Shown in pieces: positions 1 through 7,741 of a stretch of DNA of 19,703 nt. Source of the DNA: Dehalococcoidia bacterium (lineage in GTDB: Bacteria > Chloroflexota > Dehalococcoidia > SAR202 > UBA11138); the NCBI GenBank assembly GCA_012270625.1, contig JAAXHZ010000109.1:1-19703 (forward strand), read 5' to 3'. How positions within the stretch are numbered: the first letter of the stretch is position 1; the number at the start of each line of letters is the position of its first letter. The position numbers and the translations under genes were made by a program. Under the pieces are notes generated by a model, which saw nothing but the letters and a program-made list of their open reading frames with translations, was not told the DNA's origin and ran no database searches.

Positions 1-27
1 TGAGAACCTAATGTGCATCAAGCGTCA

Positions 28-133
28 GAGGGAGAGGGGGAATGTTGGTTGGTACTAATACTTGTCTGTACACATTTGCCTACCCCTGTCAGCCCTGAGG
101 GAGAAGGGGAATGTTGATTGGGGTTCGAGCCTG
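28..133. repeat. Intergenic GC-rich repeat, copy A (tandem units)
   Basis: Two near-identical 25-base units occur at 28-52 and 97-121 (23 of 25 identical, 69 bases apart); each begins GAGGGAGA and ends in a GTTG-TTGG motif. Between them, 61-92 is a 32-base module containing TTTGCCTACC and ending CTGTCAG; it matches 5547-5578 at 27 of 32 positions. A GGTTCGAGC-TG motif follows at 122-133 and recurs at 5539-5550. The array lies directly downstream of the RraA-family stop codon. No protein is credible here. It looks like a member of a dispersed intergenic repeat family also present at 5489-5590 and 7792-7853. Confidence 0.7.
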
Positions 134-139
134 AAAATG

Positions 140-871
140 TCAGCGGCGGCCTTTGACGCGGTACATCTCTTCGATGGTCTCTGCGGTTGGCGGGTAGTAC
201 CGTCCCGGTCGGACGCCCTCGGCGCGTATCTTTTCTTTGACGTAGTTCTCTGCGTCTTCGTGCTCGACGGCCCACTCCAGTACGGCCTCGGCCATCCAGG
301 AGGGGATCACTAGTACGCCGTCGTTGTCCCCGACGAGCACGTCGCCGGGCCTGACGAGCGCGCCGCCGCAGTTTACCTGGACGTTCTCCTCGGCGGGTGT
401 GAACCAGGTGTTGCCGTGGAAGCTGCGGTGCTTGGCGTACACCGTTAGGCCGTAGCCTTCGTCTATGATTATGTCGAGGTCGCGGATGCCGCCGTCTATT
501 ACGACGCCGTCGGCGTTGTTCATCGCGAGCTGGAGGAGCTTGACGTCGCCAGCGACGACGTCCCTCTCGGAGCCGTAGATGTCAGCTACCAGCACGTCGC
601 CGGGTCCGCAGCGGGCCATCGCCTCGTACTCGGGCGCGTTCTCGCCGGTCGGCTTTTCACTGATGAGGTCGGCGCGGGGCGGGAGGAACCTCAGTGTCCT
701 GGCGCGCGCGGCCAGGCGCTTGCCGGGGGTGAAGTTCTTCAGTCCCTCGCACACGGTGTAGGTAGAGCCGAAGCGCCGGACGCCTCCGTACACGGTGGCC
801 GTAGGGAGCTCTTTCAGGCCGTCGAGGATGTCCTGCGATACTTCCACGGGTGTCATGTCAAATGTCGTCAT
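140..871 (-). CDS. RraA-family protein (HMG/CHA aldolase or oxaloacetate decarboxylase-like)
   Basis: This 243-residue protein belongs to the RraA / 4-hydroxy-4-methyl-2-oxoglutarate aldolase family, whose enzymatic members cleave 2-oxo-4-hydroxy acids or decarboxylate oxaloacetate with a divalent metal. Visible family marks are GPGDVLVAD (residues 89-96), the GDVKLLQLA helix, the VIDGGIRD active-site segment with Arg130-Asp131, and RPGDVLVGDNDGVLVIP near the C terminus. The Arg-Asp pair favours an enzyme over a pure RNase E regulator, and the length is normal for the enzymes. The frame is open to an ATG at 943, but ATG 871 is preferred: GGAG lies 7 bases upstream and the promoter at 908-936 would put the upper ATG outside the transcript. 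It is divergent from the peptide-type ABC transporter, so a shared substrate or signal is plausible. The exact substrate cannot be read from the sequence. Confidence 0.88.
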   Translation of the reverse strand: MTTFDMTPVEVSQDILDGLKELPTATVYGGVRRFGSTYTVCEGLKNFTPGKRLAARARTLRFLPPRADLISEKPTGENAPEYEAMARCGPGDVLVADIYGSERDVVAGDVKLLQLAMNNADGVVIDGGIRDLDIIIDEGYGLTVYAKHRSFHGNTWFTPAEENVQVNCGGALVRPGDVLVGDNDGVLVIPSWMAEAVLEWAVEHEDAENYVKEKIRAEGVRPGRYYPPTAETIEEMYRVKGRR

Positions 872-907
872 GTTTGATCTCCACGATGTCTGGCTGGAAC
901 AGGGTAG

Positions 908-936
908 ATAGTATGAAGGCTGACCGTTGGTGTCAA
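908..936 (-). promoter_or_regulatory. Sigma-70-type promoter of the RraA-family gene
   Basis: On the minus strand a perfect TTGACA (complement of 931-936) is followed after exactly 17 bases by TACTAT (complement of 908-913, 4 of 6 consensus). Transcription would start near 901 and give a leader of about 30 bases to the ATG at 871. This is a prediction from consensus only. Confidence 0.6.
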
Positions 937-947
937 TCGGCAACGGT
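923..947. promoter_or_regulatory. Candidate operator: 7+7 inverted repeat over the -35
   Basis: ACCGTTG at 923-929 and CAACGGT at 941-947 form a perfect inverted repeat with an 11-base spacer. The spacer contains the -35 box (931-936) of the minus-strand promoter, a typical place for a dimeric repressor to act. The site is about 34 bases upstream of the plus-strand -35 at 981, so one regulator could also affect the transporter. No regulator gene is adjacent in this window. Confidence 0.45.
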
Positions 948-980
948 TCTCCTAGAGACTTGTCGTGACTCTCTCGCCGT

Positions 981-1010
981 TTGACAACGACGGCTGGACA
1001 CTTGTGTTAT
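981..1010 (+). promoter_or_regulatory. Sigma-70-type promoter of the ABC transporter unit
   Basis: TTGACA (981-986) and TGTTAT (1005-1010, 4 of 6 consensus) are separated by 18 bases. The start point would be near 1017, giving a leader of about 110 bases before the ATG at 1129. The leader has a small hairpin (GCCCA 1061-1065 with TGGGC 1073-1077). No known riboswitch is recognised in it. Confidence 0.55.
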
Positions 1011-1128
1011 TATGCAGGGAGTAACGGCGGAAGTGCGATTTCGTAATGGTAGGGATGTAGGCCCATGTCATGTGGGCAGGTGTGTTGTCTTAGCTGACAG
1101 AGGAGCAAGTCAACCGGAGGTTAGTTGT

Positions 1129-3003
1129 ATGCGAAGACCGATTTGGATAGGACTAGGACTAGCGGTAGTGTTGGCGGTGGCGCTTGCGTGTTCGAGCGCC
1201 GAAGAGCCCAGCGCGCCCCAAGCGCCCCAGGCTCCCGCGCCGGCTGCGCCAGCGGCTCCTGCCGTTGCTCCTTCGGGACAGGCGCCAGCGGCGGCTCAGC
1301 AGCCAGCAGCGCCAGCGGAGGCGGCCCCGGCGCCAGCGGCGCAAGCGCCAGCAGGCACCAGCGTTCAGGCGCCTTCGGTAGCCGCGGTGAGACCGGCGTC
1401 CAGGCCGATCGAAGCGTCTGGTATGGTCAAGTCAGGCGGCACCATCAAGTACGTGCCGCAGGGTTCGATCAAGATCATCGACCCGATAGCGACTGGCGCG
1501 ATCGTCACAGGCACGGTCGGGCGTCACGCCTACGACCAGCTGTTCTGGCGTGACAAGAACTACGAGATCTACCCGCAGATGCTCGATTCCTGGAACCTGA
1601 GCGACGACGGGAAGGAGTACACGTTCAAGGTACGACCTGGCCAGAAGTTCCACAACGGCGATCCGTTGCGAATGGTTGACATTGCTGAGACGCACAACAG
1701 GTTCGCGCGCGTCGATCCTCTGGGCCGGCAGCTGCTGGGCATCTCGGAAGGGAACGAGGGCAAAGAGCGCAGCGACCAGGTCTTCAACCAGGTGCTGGAC
1801 GAGATGAACAACACCATCGTCATGAAGTTCGAAGAGCCGACTGCCATGGTGCTCGAGTTCCTCGCGCAGCTCGATCCCAGACAGCCGTCGATTATGCACG
1901 AAGACATCTGGTCGATTGCCGTGGGACAGCCGGTGGATGACGCGATCGGCACCGGCGCATTCATGATGACCGAGTGGATTCCGCAGGAGCGTCTCGTCTT
2001 CGAGCAGTTCGCAGACTACGTTCCCAATACGGGCGAGCCCTGGGACTTCACGAAGGGTGAGATCAATCAGTACATCGATGGGTTCGTCGCTCTGGACATT
2101 CCAGACCACGCTACCCGCGTAGCCGCTTTGCAGACAGGTGAAGTGGACGTGCTGGACGACTTCAGGCTGGACCTGGCGTTCACGCTGGACAACAACCCGA
2201 ACGTGGTGTGGTCGCCCATCCGTGATGGCAACTACGGCGTCCACGCCTTCAACTTCCACCATGCGCCGTTCGACATGACGCCAGCCGGAAGGCTTGCGCG
2301 CAGAGCCGTCTATGCGGCCTCTCCTAATGACAAGATCATGCAGGCGGCGGTCGGTGAGAGCCAGTTCTGGACAGAGTGCTACATCGAGATCCACTGCGGC
2401 ACGCCGTGGGTGACCGTGGTAGCTGACGACATCCAGGTCGAGGGAATCAAGACACTGAGCGGCGACCTCGAGCTGGGTCAGCAGATCCTGGATGAGGCAG
2501 CAGCGCTCGATCCGATGATCAAGGACTACCCTCTGCGACTGGTAGCCGCATCTGACATGCCGTTCATGCCTGAGGCGGGTCTGGTGATGGCCGAGACGCT
2601 CAAGCAGCTAGGCTTCACCAAGGTAGAGCTTGTGTCTTTGGACTGGGCTAGCCGCGTCGCGCTGACGGGCAACCCTGACGGGCCTTGGGAGATGGCTACG
2701 TCGTGGTCGAACTTCGCGAATGGTCTGAACCCGCTGGCGCCGTCGATGGCGTCATCGAACCCTGAGGGTTCCGGCAGGTGGGTCGAGCCTCGGATAACCG
2801 AGCTTCGCGACCAGTTCCTGACCGAGACCGATCCTGAGAAGCTGCAGAGCCTGTTCGACGACATGAACAGGGTGTTGTACGACAATCCAGCTCGGGTGTG
2901 GCACTTCATGTTCTCGCCTCCGCGCGCGACCAGGTCGGACGTGAAGAACTTCTGTCTGGACTGCCTGTTCCCGATCCTGCACAACGTGTGGCTCGACCGG
3001 TAG
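1129..3003 (+). CDS. ABC transporter substrate-binding lipoprotein (SBP_bac_5 family)
   Basis: This 624-residue lipoprotein is the extracellular solute receptor of a peptide/nickel-type ABC importer. MRR plus a hydrophobic core leads to Cys21 (ALAC-SS), a lipobox-like cleavage site. Residues of about 25-95 are an Ala/Pro/Gln-rich linker that would hold the binding domain away from the membrane. The rest reads as a family-5 binding protein, for example KEYTFKVRPGQKFHNGDP, DAIGTGAFMMTEW and a C-terminal segment with DMNRVLYDNP. The frame is open from an ATG at 1012, but ATG 1129 is chosen: GGAGG ends 8 bases before it and the signal peptide begins there. Two permease genes follow after hairpins at 3031-3113. 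The ligand is unknown: family 5 binds peptides, but also nickel, sugars and opines. The upstream RraA gene hints at a carboxylate or amino-acid-derived substrate, which is inference only. Confidence 0.9.
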   Translation: MRRPIWIGLGLAVVLAVALACSSAEEPSAPQAPQAPAPAAPAAPAVAPSGQAPAAAQQPAAPAEAAPAPAAQAPAGTSVQAPSVAAVRPASRPIEASGMVKSGGTIKYVPQGSIKIIDPIATGAIVTGTVGRHAYDQLFWRDKNYEIYPQMLDSWNLSDDGKEYTFKVRPGQKFHNGDPLRMVDIAETHNRFARVDPLGRQLLGISEGNEGKERSDQVFNQVLDEMNNTIVMKFEEPTAMVLEFLAQLDPRQPSIMHEDIWSIAVGQPVDDAIGTGAFMMTEWIPQERLVFEQFADYVPNTGEPWDFTKGEINQYIDGFVALDIPDHATRVAALQTGEVDVLDDFRLDLAFTLDNNPNVVWSPIRDGNYGVHAFNFHHAPFDMTPAGRLARRAVYAASPNDKIMQAAVGESQFWTECYIEIHCGTPWVTVVADDIQVEGIKTLSGDLELGQQILDEAAALDPMIKDYPLRLVAASDMPFMPEAGLVMAETLKQLGFTKVELVSLDWASRVALTGNPDGPWEMATSWSNFANGLNPLAPSMASSNPEGSGRWVEPRITELRDQFLTETDPEKLQSLFDDMNRVLYDNPARVWHFMFSPPRATRSDVKNFCLDCLFPILHNVWLDR

Positions 3004-3030
3004 GACTGGCAACTATTGACGGAATTTAGT

Positions 3031-3063
3031 GATGAGGCGCGGTCTTCAGTGATCGCGCCCATC
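3031..3063 (+). promoter_or_regulatory. Stem-loop after the binding-protein gene (first of two)
   Basis: GATG-A-GGCGCG (3031-3041) pairs with CGCGCC-CATC (3054-3063), a 10-pair stem with one bulged A and a 12-base loop, starting 27 bases after the stop codon. No T tract follows, so it is not a classical intrinsic terminator. In such operons it would fit a 3' stabiliser or partial terminator that leaves more binding-protein mRNA than permease mRNA; that role is inference. Confidence 0.6.
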
Positions 3064-3069
3064 TCCTGC

Positions 3070-3113
3070 CCGATGGTGAAGCGGGCTGACTGTGTTCAGC
3101 CTCGCACCATCGG
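3070..3113 (+). promoter_or_regulatory. Stem-loop before the permease genes (second of two)
   Basis: CCGATGGTG (3070-3078) pairs perfectly with CACCATCGG (3105-3113), and inside it GGCTGA (3084-3089) pairs with TCAGCC (3096-3101) around a CTGTGT loop. The two stems are separated by a small internal loop. No T run follows. It sits 65 bases before the permease ATG at 3179. Confidence 0.6.
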
Positions 3114-3178
3114 ATAAGACCCGGATGAAACATCGTGGCGCGCTCGTACTAGAGTAGGGCACCGACGGGGCATCGATT

Positions 3179-4132
3179 ATGCTGCCATACATAGCGCGAA
3201 GAGTCGTACTGGCCATTCCCGTCTTCCTGGCGGTGTCGCTCATTACGTTCTCCATCATGCAGCTCGCGCCGGGCGACCCTGCGGCGATACTGCTCGGAGG
3301 TGACTACCTCCTATTTGCCACGGAGGAAGACATCGCTGAAGCTAGGGCGCAGCTCGGTGTGGACAGGCCGGCGGTCGTGCAGTACCTCGACTGGTTCACT
3401 GGCTTCTTCAGAGGCGACCTTGGAACGTCGCTGTTCACGGGCAAGTCGGTGGGAGAGCTGATATCCACCCGAATCGAGCCGACTGTGTCCATGATCTTGA
3501 TGGGCATATTCCTCGCGATTGTGCTCGGAATACCGATGGGTATTCTCGCCGCGTGGAAAGCGAACACTTGGATCGATCGCGTGGTGATGATCTTTGCCGT
3601 GATCGGGTTCGCGATGCCGGGATTCTGGCTCGCGTTCAACCTGATCTGGCTGTTCAGCGTGGTGCTGGGCTGGTTCCCGGTGTTCGGGTCCACCCAGTTC
3701 TCGCACGGAGTTCCCGAGTTCCTGAGGCACCTGACGCTTCCCGCGATCTCCATTGGCACCAGTCTGATGGCTCTGAACGCGCGGATGACGCGCTCCAGCG
3801 TGCTAGAGGTGCTGAAGGACGACTTCATACGGACTGCGCGCGCCAAGGGCCTCGTCGAGAGGGTGGTGCTGTTCAGGCACGCGTTCAGGGCGGCGTCGAT
3901 GCCGATCGTGACGATCGTGGGTCTCAGCTTCGCCGGGGCCGTGACGGGGGCCACGCTGACCGAGGTCGTGTTCGCGATTCCAGGGATGGGCAGGCTGTTC
4001 GTGGGCGCGGTGACCGACCGCGACTTCCCTGTTATCCAGGGGCTGATGATGATCTTCGCCGGGGCGTACGTGTTCATCAACCTGGCGGTGGACATCGTCT
4101 ACGCGTATCTGGATCCGAGGGTTAGGTACTAA
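3179..4132 (+). CDS. ABC transporter permease, DppB/OppB type
   Basis: This 317-residue inner-membrane subunit belongs to a peptide-type ABC importer (BPD_transp_1 family). The N terminus MLPYIARRVVLAIPVFLAVS is the usual first helix of DppB-type proteins, followed by FSIMQLAPGDPA and a large external segment with LGVDRPAVVQYLDW. The cytoplasmic EAA loop that contacts the ATPase is visible around residues 200-235 (DFIRTARAKGL then RHAFRAASMPIV). About six membrane helices can be read, and the length is normal. GGGG lies 8 bases before the ATG. The stop codon overlaps the next ATG by one base (TAATG), so the two permeases are probably translationally coupled. Its partners are the binding protein at 1129-3003 and the permease at 4132-5031. 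Confidence 0.93.
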   Translation: MLPYIARRVVLAIPVFLAVSLITFSIMQLAPGDPAAILLGGDYLLFATEEDIAEARAQLGVDRPAVVQYLDWFTGFFRGDLGTSLFTGKSVGELISTRIEPTVSMILMGIFLAIVLGIPMGILAAWKANTWIDRVVMIFAVIGFAMPGFWLAFNLIWLFSVVLGWFPVFGSTQFSHGVPEFLRHLTLPAISIGTSLMALNARMTRSSVLEVLKDDFIRTARAKGLVERVVLFRHAFRAASMPIVTIVGLSFAGAVTGATLTEVVFAIPGMGRLFVGAVTDRDFPVIQGLMMIFAGAYVFINLAVDIVYAYLDPRVRY

Positions 4133-5031
4133 TGGCTACCGGACAGACAGAATACACTGGGGCAGGTCTCCAGCCACGTTCCAGATGGGTCGAACGCTAC
4201 ATCGGCATCCGCCGGGCGCTGATAAAGAACCCGAACATGGCGGTTGGGTTCGGGATTCTGGTAGTCATTTCATTCTTTACCATATTCGCCGGTTCAGTGG
4301 ACCGGTACGATCCGTTGGAACTCAATCCCGTAGACAGGCTGATGGCTCCTGGCGCCAAGCATTGGTTCGGGACCGATACGACCGGTCGGGACATATACTC
4401 GCGGACGCTGCACGGAGGACGTGTTTCGCTTCTGGTTGGATTCAGCGTCGCGGTGCTGACCGTTGGCGCCGGAATGGTGATTGGCCTCGTGTCAGGGTAC
4501 GACCGCAAGGCGGACATGGTCATACAGAGATTCATGGACGCGCTGATGTCGTTCCCGACATTGCTGCTGGCGCTTGCCCTGATCGCCATGTTGGGGAGCT
4601 CGATCAACAACGTCATCATCGTCATCACGGTCGTGGACACGCCGCGCATGGTGAGAATCGTGCGCTCGCAGGTGCTGAGCCTGCGGGAGTTCCAGTTCGT
4701 GGAGGCAGCTCGCGCGATCGGAGCGCCGACGTGGCGCGTCCTGCTCCAGCACGTCGCGCCGAACACGTTTGCTCCGGTCATCGTGCAGGCGACGTTTGTG
4801 TTCGCCTCGGCGGTACTGGTGGAGGCCGGACTGAGCTTCCTTGGGCTGGGTATTCCTCCCGATCAGCCAAGCTGGGGCAACATACTGGCGCTGGGTCGGA
4901 CATTCCTGCAGACTGCCGTGTGGGTCGCTTTCTTCCCCGGGCTTATCTTGACGATCACCGTCCTGGCGATCAACCTGGTGGGCGACGGTCTCCGCGACGC
5001 ATTGGATCCAAAGCTGGCCAGGAGAGCGTAG
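4132..5031 (+). CDS. ABC transporter permease, DppC/OppC type
   Basis: This 299-residue second membrane subunit of the same importer begins with a cytoplasmic N-terminal stretch and a first helix near residues 37-52. The DppC hallmark HWFGTDTTGRDIYSRTLHGG follows at about residues 77-96. The EAA loop is FVEAARAIGAPTWRVLLQHV, followed by FLGLGIPPDQPSWGN and a final helix before the C-terminal RDALDPKL, all standard for the family. The start codon shares one base with the preceding stop. The next gene starts 9 bases after its stop. The two ATPase subunits normally found next (DppD and DppF types) are absent from the window, so they must be encoded elsewhere or shared. Confidence 0.93.
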   Translation: MATGQTEYTGAGLQPRSRWVERYIGIRRALIKNPNMAVGFGILVVISFFTIFAGSVDRYDPLELNPVDRLMAPGAKHWFGTDTTGRDIYSRTLHGGRVSLLVGFSVAVLTVGAGMVIGLVSGYDRKADMVIQRFMDALMSFPTLLLALALIAMLGSSINNVIIVITVVDTPRMVRIVRSQVLSLREFQFVEAARAIGAPTWRVLLQHVAPNTFAPVIVQATFVFASAVLVEAGLSFLGLGIPPDQPSWGNILALGRTFLQTAVWVAFFPGLILTITVLAINLVGDGLRDALDPKLARRA

Positions 5032-5040
5032 CCTCTCGGG

Positions 5041-5487
5041 ATGGGACCTTCCTTCGTCCTCTTGCTGCGAGTGATAGCCGGATTTGGGCTGTCGGCAGTT
5101 CTTGGCTTTGCCTGTCTTATCCTGGCACGTGTGCTACTCAGGTTCGTGTTCGGAGACCTGGTCCTCGGTGGGTACATGTGGGCCGGTGATGTGTACCGGG
5201 TCTTACTCTTCTGCGGCATAGGAACGGCCGCTGGAGTGGGAACGGCGCTGGGCTGGCTAGGCTCGGACATCGCGCCGAAGCTGCGCTCGCCTCATGTGCT
5301 GGGCTGGGAGATCTTGGGGATCGCCGCCGCGTGGGCCGCATACGGGTACAAGACGGTCATCGATCCGTACGTGACCTACGAGAGCAACGAGGTAACGGCG
5401 ACCGCCATCTTGTGGGCGGTGCTGCTGCCGAACGTGGTGGCCACAGGCATCGGCCTGTACAGGCAGATACGGGCTGGGCCCATGTAG
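5041..5487 (+). CDS. Small four-helix membrane protein of unknown function
   Basis: This 148-residue hydrophobic protein is not one I recognise. Helices can be read at about residues 6-35, 52-73, 86-104 and 117-140. Short polar links include SDIAPKLRSP and the conspicuous DPYVTYESNEV before the last helix. It starts 9 bases after the second permease, in the place where ATPase genes would be expected. The ATG has only a weak ribosome site (CTCGGG directly before it; AGGAG lies 16 bases upstream), which fits coupling to the permease stop. It could be an accessory subunit of the transporter or an unrelated gene at the operon end. The palindromic repeat immediately downstream may end the transcript. 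Confidence 0.7.
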   Translation: MGPSFVLLLRVIAGFGLSAVLGFACLILARVLLRFVFGDLVLGGYMWAGDVYRVLLFCGIGTAAGVGTALGWLGSDIAPKLRSPHVLGWEILGIAAAWAAYGYKTVIDPYVTYESNEVTATAILWAVLLPNVVATGIGLYRQIRAGPM

Positions 5488-5488
5488 G

Positions 5489-5590
5489 TCACCCTCACCC
5501 CAGCCCTCTCCCAGAGGGAGAGGGGGCTTGATGGTTGAGGTTCGAGCTTGTCAGTGCATGTTTGCCTACCACTGTCAGGGGAGAGGGGGA
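5489..5590. repeat. Intergenic GC-rich palindromic repeat, copy B
   Basis: CCCTCTCCC (5504-5512) and GGGAGAGGG (5516-5524) form a perfect 9-pair hairpin with an AGA loop. The stretch leading into it (5489-5512) is identical to 7818-7841. A GGTTCGAGC-TG motif and the TTTGCCTACC module (5547-5578) follow, matching copy A at 61-92. It lies between convergent genes, where such a hairpin could act as a bidirectional transcription end, though neither strand shows a long T tract. Confidence 0.8.
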
Positions 5591-5623
5591 GTTGTCTATT
5601 TGCCCGAGATGGGTCGCATACCG

Positions 5624-7741
5624 TCATTCCTCGTTCTCAATCGGTTCTGTGGCCGTTACTACTTGGTCAGCGGGCAGATCAGTTAGGATCTGGGTACGTC
5701 CGCTTGGCCACGTGATCCTCACCTCGTCGGCGATAGACGCGCGACCGAGGCCGAACTCCAGATCTACGGTGTCCATGGACAGGTAGCTCGATCCTGCCTT
5801 GACCTCTCTGACTTGTGTTATGGGGCTGTCGTCGTCTGAGACTGAGGCCTTGAGATAGACGCGGGCCCCGATTCCGTCGGCGTTGCTCCCTGTGCCGTCG
5901 ATGGCCATGCGGCCCTGGAGCCGAAGCGTGATCCAGTGGTTATCGCCGGGTTGGTTGATCCACATGAACGTTGGACCGGGCGTCCAGTCGAACTGCTGCC
6001 CGTCTCCGCCGAAGTCGAGGCCGCTGCTGTTGGTGCCTATCAGATCAACGTAGCCGTCGCCGTTGAGGTCTCCGTGCGCCAATCCCTTGCCGTTTTCGTG
6101 ATATTTTGACGACAGCTTGAATGCCGCGGGGTCCTGGCCGGGTTTCAACTCGTGGAGTCTGTCGTATTTCACGCCCATGATGTCCAGTAAGCGAGTCTCG
6201 ACGGTCACGTCCTGAAAGCCTCTGCCGAGGTCGTTTCGCAGCATCCGACCCGCGGCCTGGTACACGTTCCCGCCGGGGCCGCTGCCGGCAGCCAGCTCGG
6301 AACCGAGCCAGTAGAGGTCTTCGTAGCCGTCGTTGTCCATGTCGAAGAACGTTGCGCCATACCCGAAGTCGTATGCGGACAGTCCTGTCGGAACCGGCCA
6401 CGCAGGGTCGATATTCGCAGGGTCGAGCGACCTGGGCGGCATAAGCTCGCTGGGCTCCACGCGGATGGACGGGGCGACGTCTTCGAAGACTCCGTGCTGG
6501 TTCTGTTTCAGCATCGCGTTTAGGCACGTTCCCCACGAAAACTGCTCGTTGTACTTGCAGTCCGGGCCTGGACTCGGTTGGGGTGGTTTCAGTCTGAGGT
6601 GGTACCCGACGTTGGTTGCGAACACGTCCAGCTGTCCGTCGGCGTCGTAGTCTCCGATAGCGAAACCCATCCAATTGCCGACACGTGGAAATCCCATCTC
6701 TTGCGCAACCGGCTCGAACCTGATCGATCCGGGGACGGAGCTGTTTCTGTACAGCTCGGGAAAGTCGCCGTCCGTGTTGACCCAGAGATCGGGCAACCGG
6801 TCGTCGTTGTAGTCGAAGAAGACTGCCCCGTGTGTGGGGCCTGTTGGATCCCCGACCCGGTTGCCCGCTCGGTCGGAGAGAGAGGGGTCGTATCCCTCGT
6901 AGGAAGCTCCGGCGGCGTCGGTGAACGTCAGCGGAGCGCCGGACTGGTCGCGCATCCAGATCTGGTCGCCTTTAATCCCAGCCGACTCTGAGACATCCAC
7001 AAAAGCGCCGTCGCCCCTGTTGTGGAGGAGCACGTTGAAGTGTCCGGGATGGTTTGGGCCGCCCAGAAAGAAGAAGTCCTCGTCGATGAGGTTGGCAACG
7101 AAGATGTCGAGCCATCCGTCGAGGTCAACGTCAGCGCATGTCACTGTCGCCGCGGCCCGTAGGTTGGGCGACCCGCCAAACGCCTCGTCCGAGACATCTT
7201 TGAACGTCCCGTTTCCCAGATTCAGCAGCAGCCTGTCAGCGTATGCGGTCCGGAGAGACTCCGCCTCTTCATCGTCTGTTAGGGCAGACCTGAAATCAAG
7301 ACCGTCTCCCTCGATGCCGCGCCCTCCGACATAGATGTCCTGAAAGCCGTCGTTGTTGACATCGCAGGCGACTACGCCGCTGGAACCCTGTTCGATGGCA
7401 GCGACGCCCGCAGCCTCAGCTACATCAGTGAATGTCAGATCGCCGTCATTGCGGAACAGTCGATTGGGATTGCCCGCTTCCTGTGTAAGATAGAAGTCCT
7501 GATCGCCGTCGCGGTCGTAGTCGAAGATCGCGACTCCCGGCCTATAGTTGGACACCTGGTATAGACGCCCGAGTACGGAGGGCGCGACGTTTGTGAAAGC
7601 TGGCGCCTCCGGGTTGGCCGGAGCGTCCGCAGTCGTCGGCTCTTCGTCCGGCGAGCAGCCGATTGCGAGTGTAAGCACGGCTGCTGCCAGGAGCGTCAGT
7701 ATCGCGCGTGGACTGATAGACGACACCAGCATCTCACCCAT
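5624..7741 (-). CDS. Secreted FG-GAP/VCBS repeat lipoprotein with ASPIC/UnbV domain (CRTAC1-like)
   Basis: This 705-residue exported lipoprotein has a hydrophobic N terminus ending in the lipobox LAIGC (Cys29) followed by SPDEEP. It then has at least seven FG-GAP-type calcium-binding loops of the form DxDxDGxxD: DYDRDGDQD, DVNNDGFQD, DVDLDGWLD, DYNDDRLPD (Gly replaced by Arg), DYDADGQLD, DMDNDGYED and DLNGDGYVD. These predict a beta-propeller. The C-terminal 90 residues match the ASPIC/UnbV domain (GIGARVYLKA, VREVKAGSSYLSMD, VRITWPSGRTQ). Such proteins are extracellular; ligand and role are generally unknown. Start choice is uncertain: ATG 7741 has no clear ribosome site, and an in-frame ATG three codons later (7732) is preceded by GGTGAG with no spacing. 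A 14-base copy of this start region recurs upstream at 7869-7882. It is convergent with the small membrane protein. Confidence 0.88.
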   Translation of the reverse strand: MGEMLVSSISPRAILTLLAAAVLTLAIGCSPDEEPTTADAPANPEAPAFTNVAPSVLGRLYQVSNYRPGVAIFDYDRDGDQDFYLTQEAGNPNRLFRNDGDLTFTDVAEAAGVAAIEQGSSGVVACDVNNDGFQDIYVGGRGIEGDGLDFRSALTDDEEAESLRTAYADRLLLNLGNGTFKDVSDEAFGGSPNLRAAATVTCADVDLDGWLDIFVANLIDEDFFFLGGPNHPGHFNVLLHNRGDGAFVDVSESAGIKGDQIWMRDQSGAPLTFTDAAGASYEGYDPSLSDRAGNRVGDPTGPTHGAVFFDYNDDRLPDLWVNTDGDFPELYRNSSVPGSIRFEPVAQEMGFPRVGNWMGFAIGDYDADGQLDVFATNVGYHLRLKPPQPSPGPDCKYNEQFSWGTCLNAMLKQNQHGVFEDVAPSIRVEPSELMPPRSLDPANIDPAWPVPTGLSAYDFGYGATFFDMDNDGYEDLYWLGSELAAGSGPGGNVYQAAGRMLRNDLGRGFQDVTVETRLLDIMGVKYDRLHELKPGQDPAAFKLSSKYHENGKGLAHGDLNGDGYVDLIGTNSSGLDFGGDGQQFDWTPGPTFMWINQPGDNHWITLRLQGRMAIDGTGSNADGIGARVYLKASVSDDDSPITQVREVKAGSSYLSMDTVDLEFGLGRASIADEVRITWPSGRTQILTDLPADQVVTATEPIENEE

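Noticed and set aside
1012..1128. 39-residue N-terminal extension of the binding protein from ATG 1012
   Set aside because: It overlaps the predicted -10/start-site region, would bury the signal peptide, and has no ribosome site, while ATG 1129 has GGAGG at ideal spacing.
1432..2394. Long minus-strand open frame (320 codons) opposite the binding-protein gene
   Set aside because: It lies wholly within a confident family-5 binding-protein gene, its composition is the mirror of that gene, and it shows no domain motif or ribosome site.
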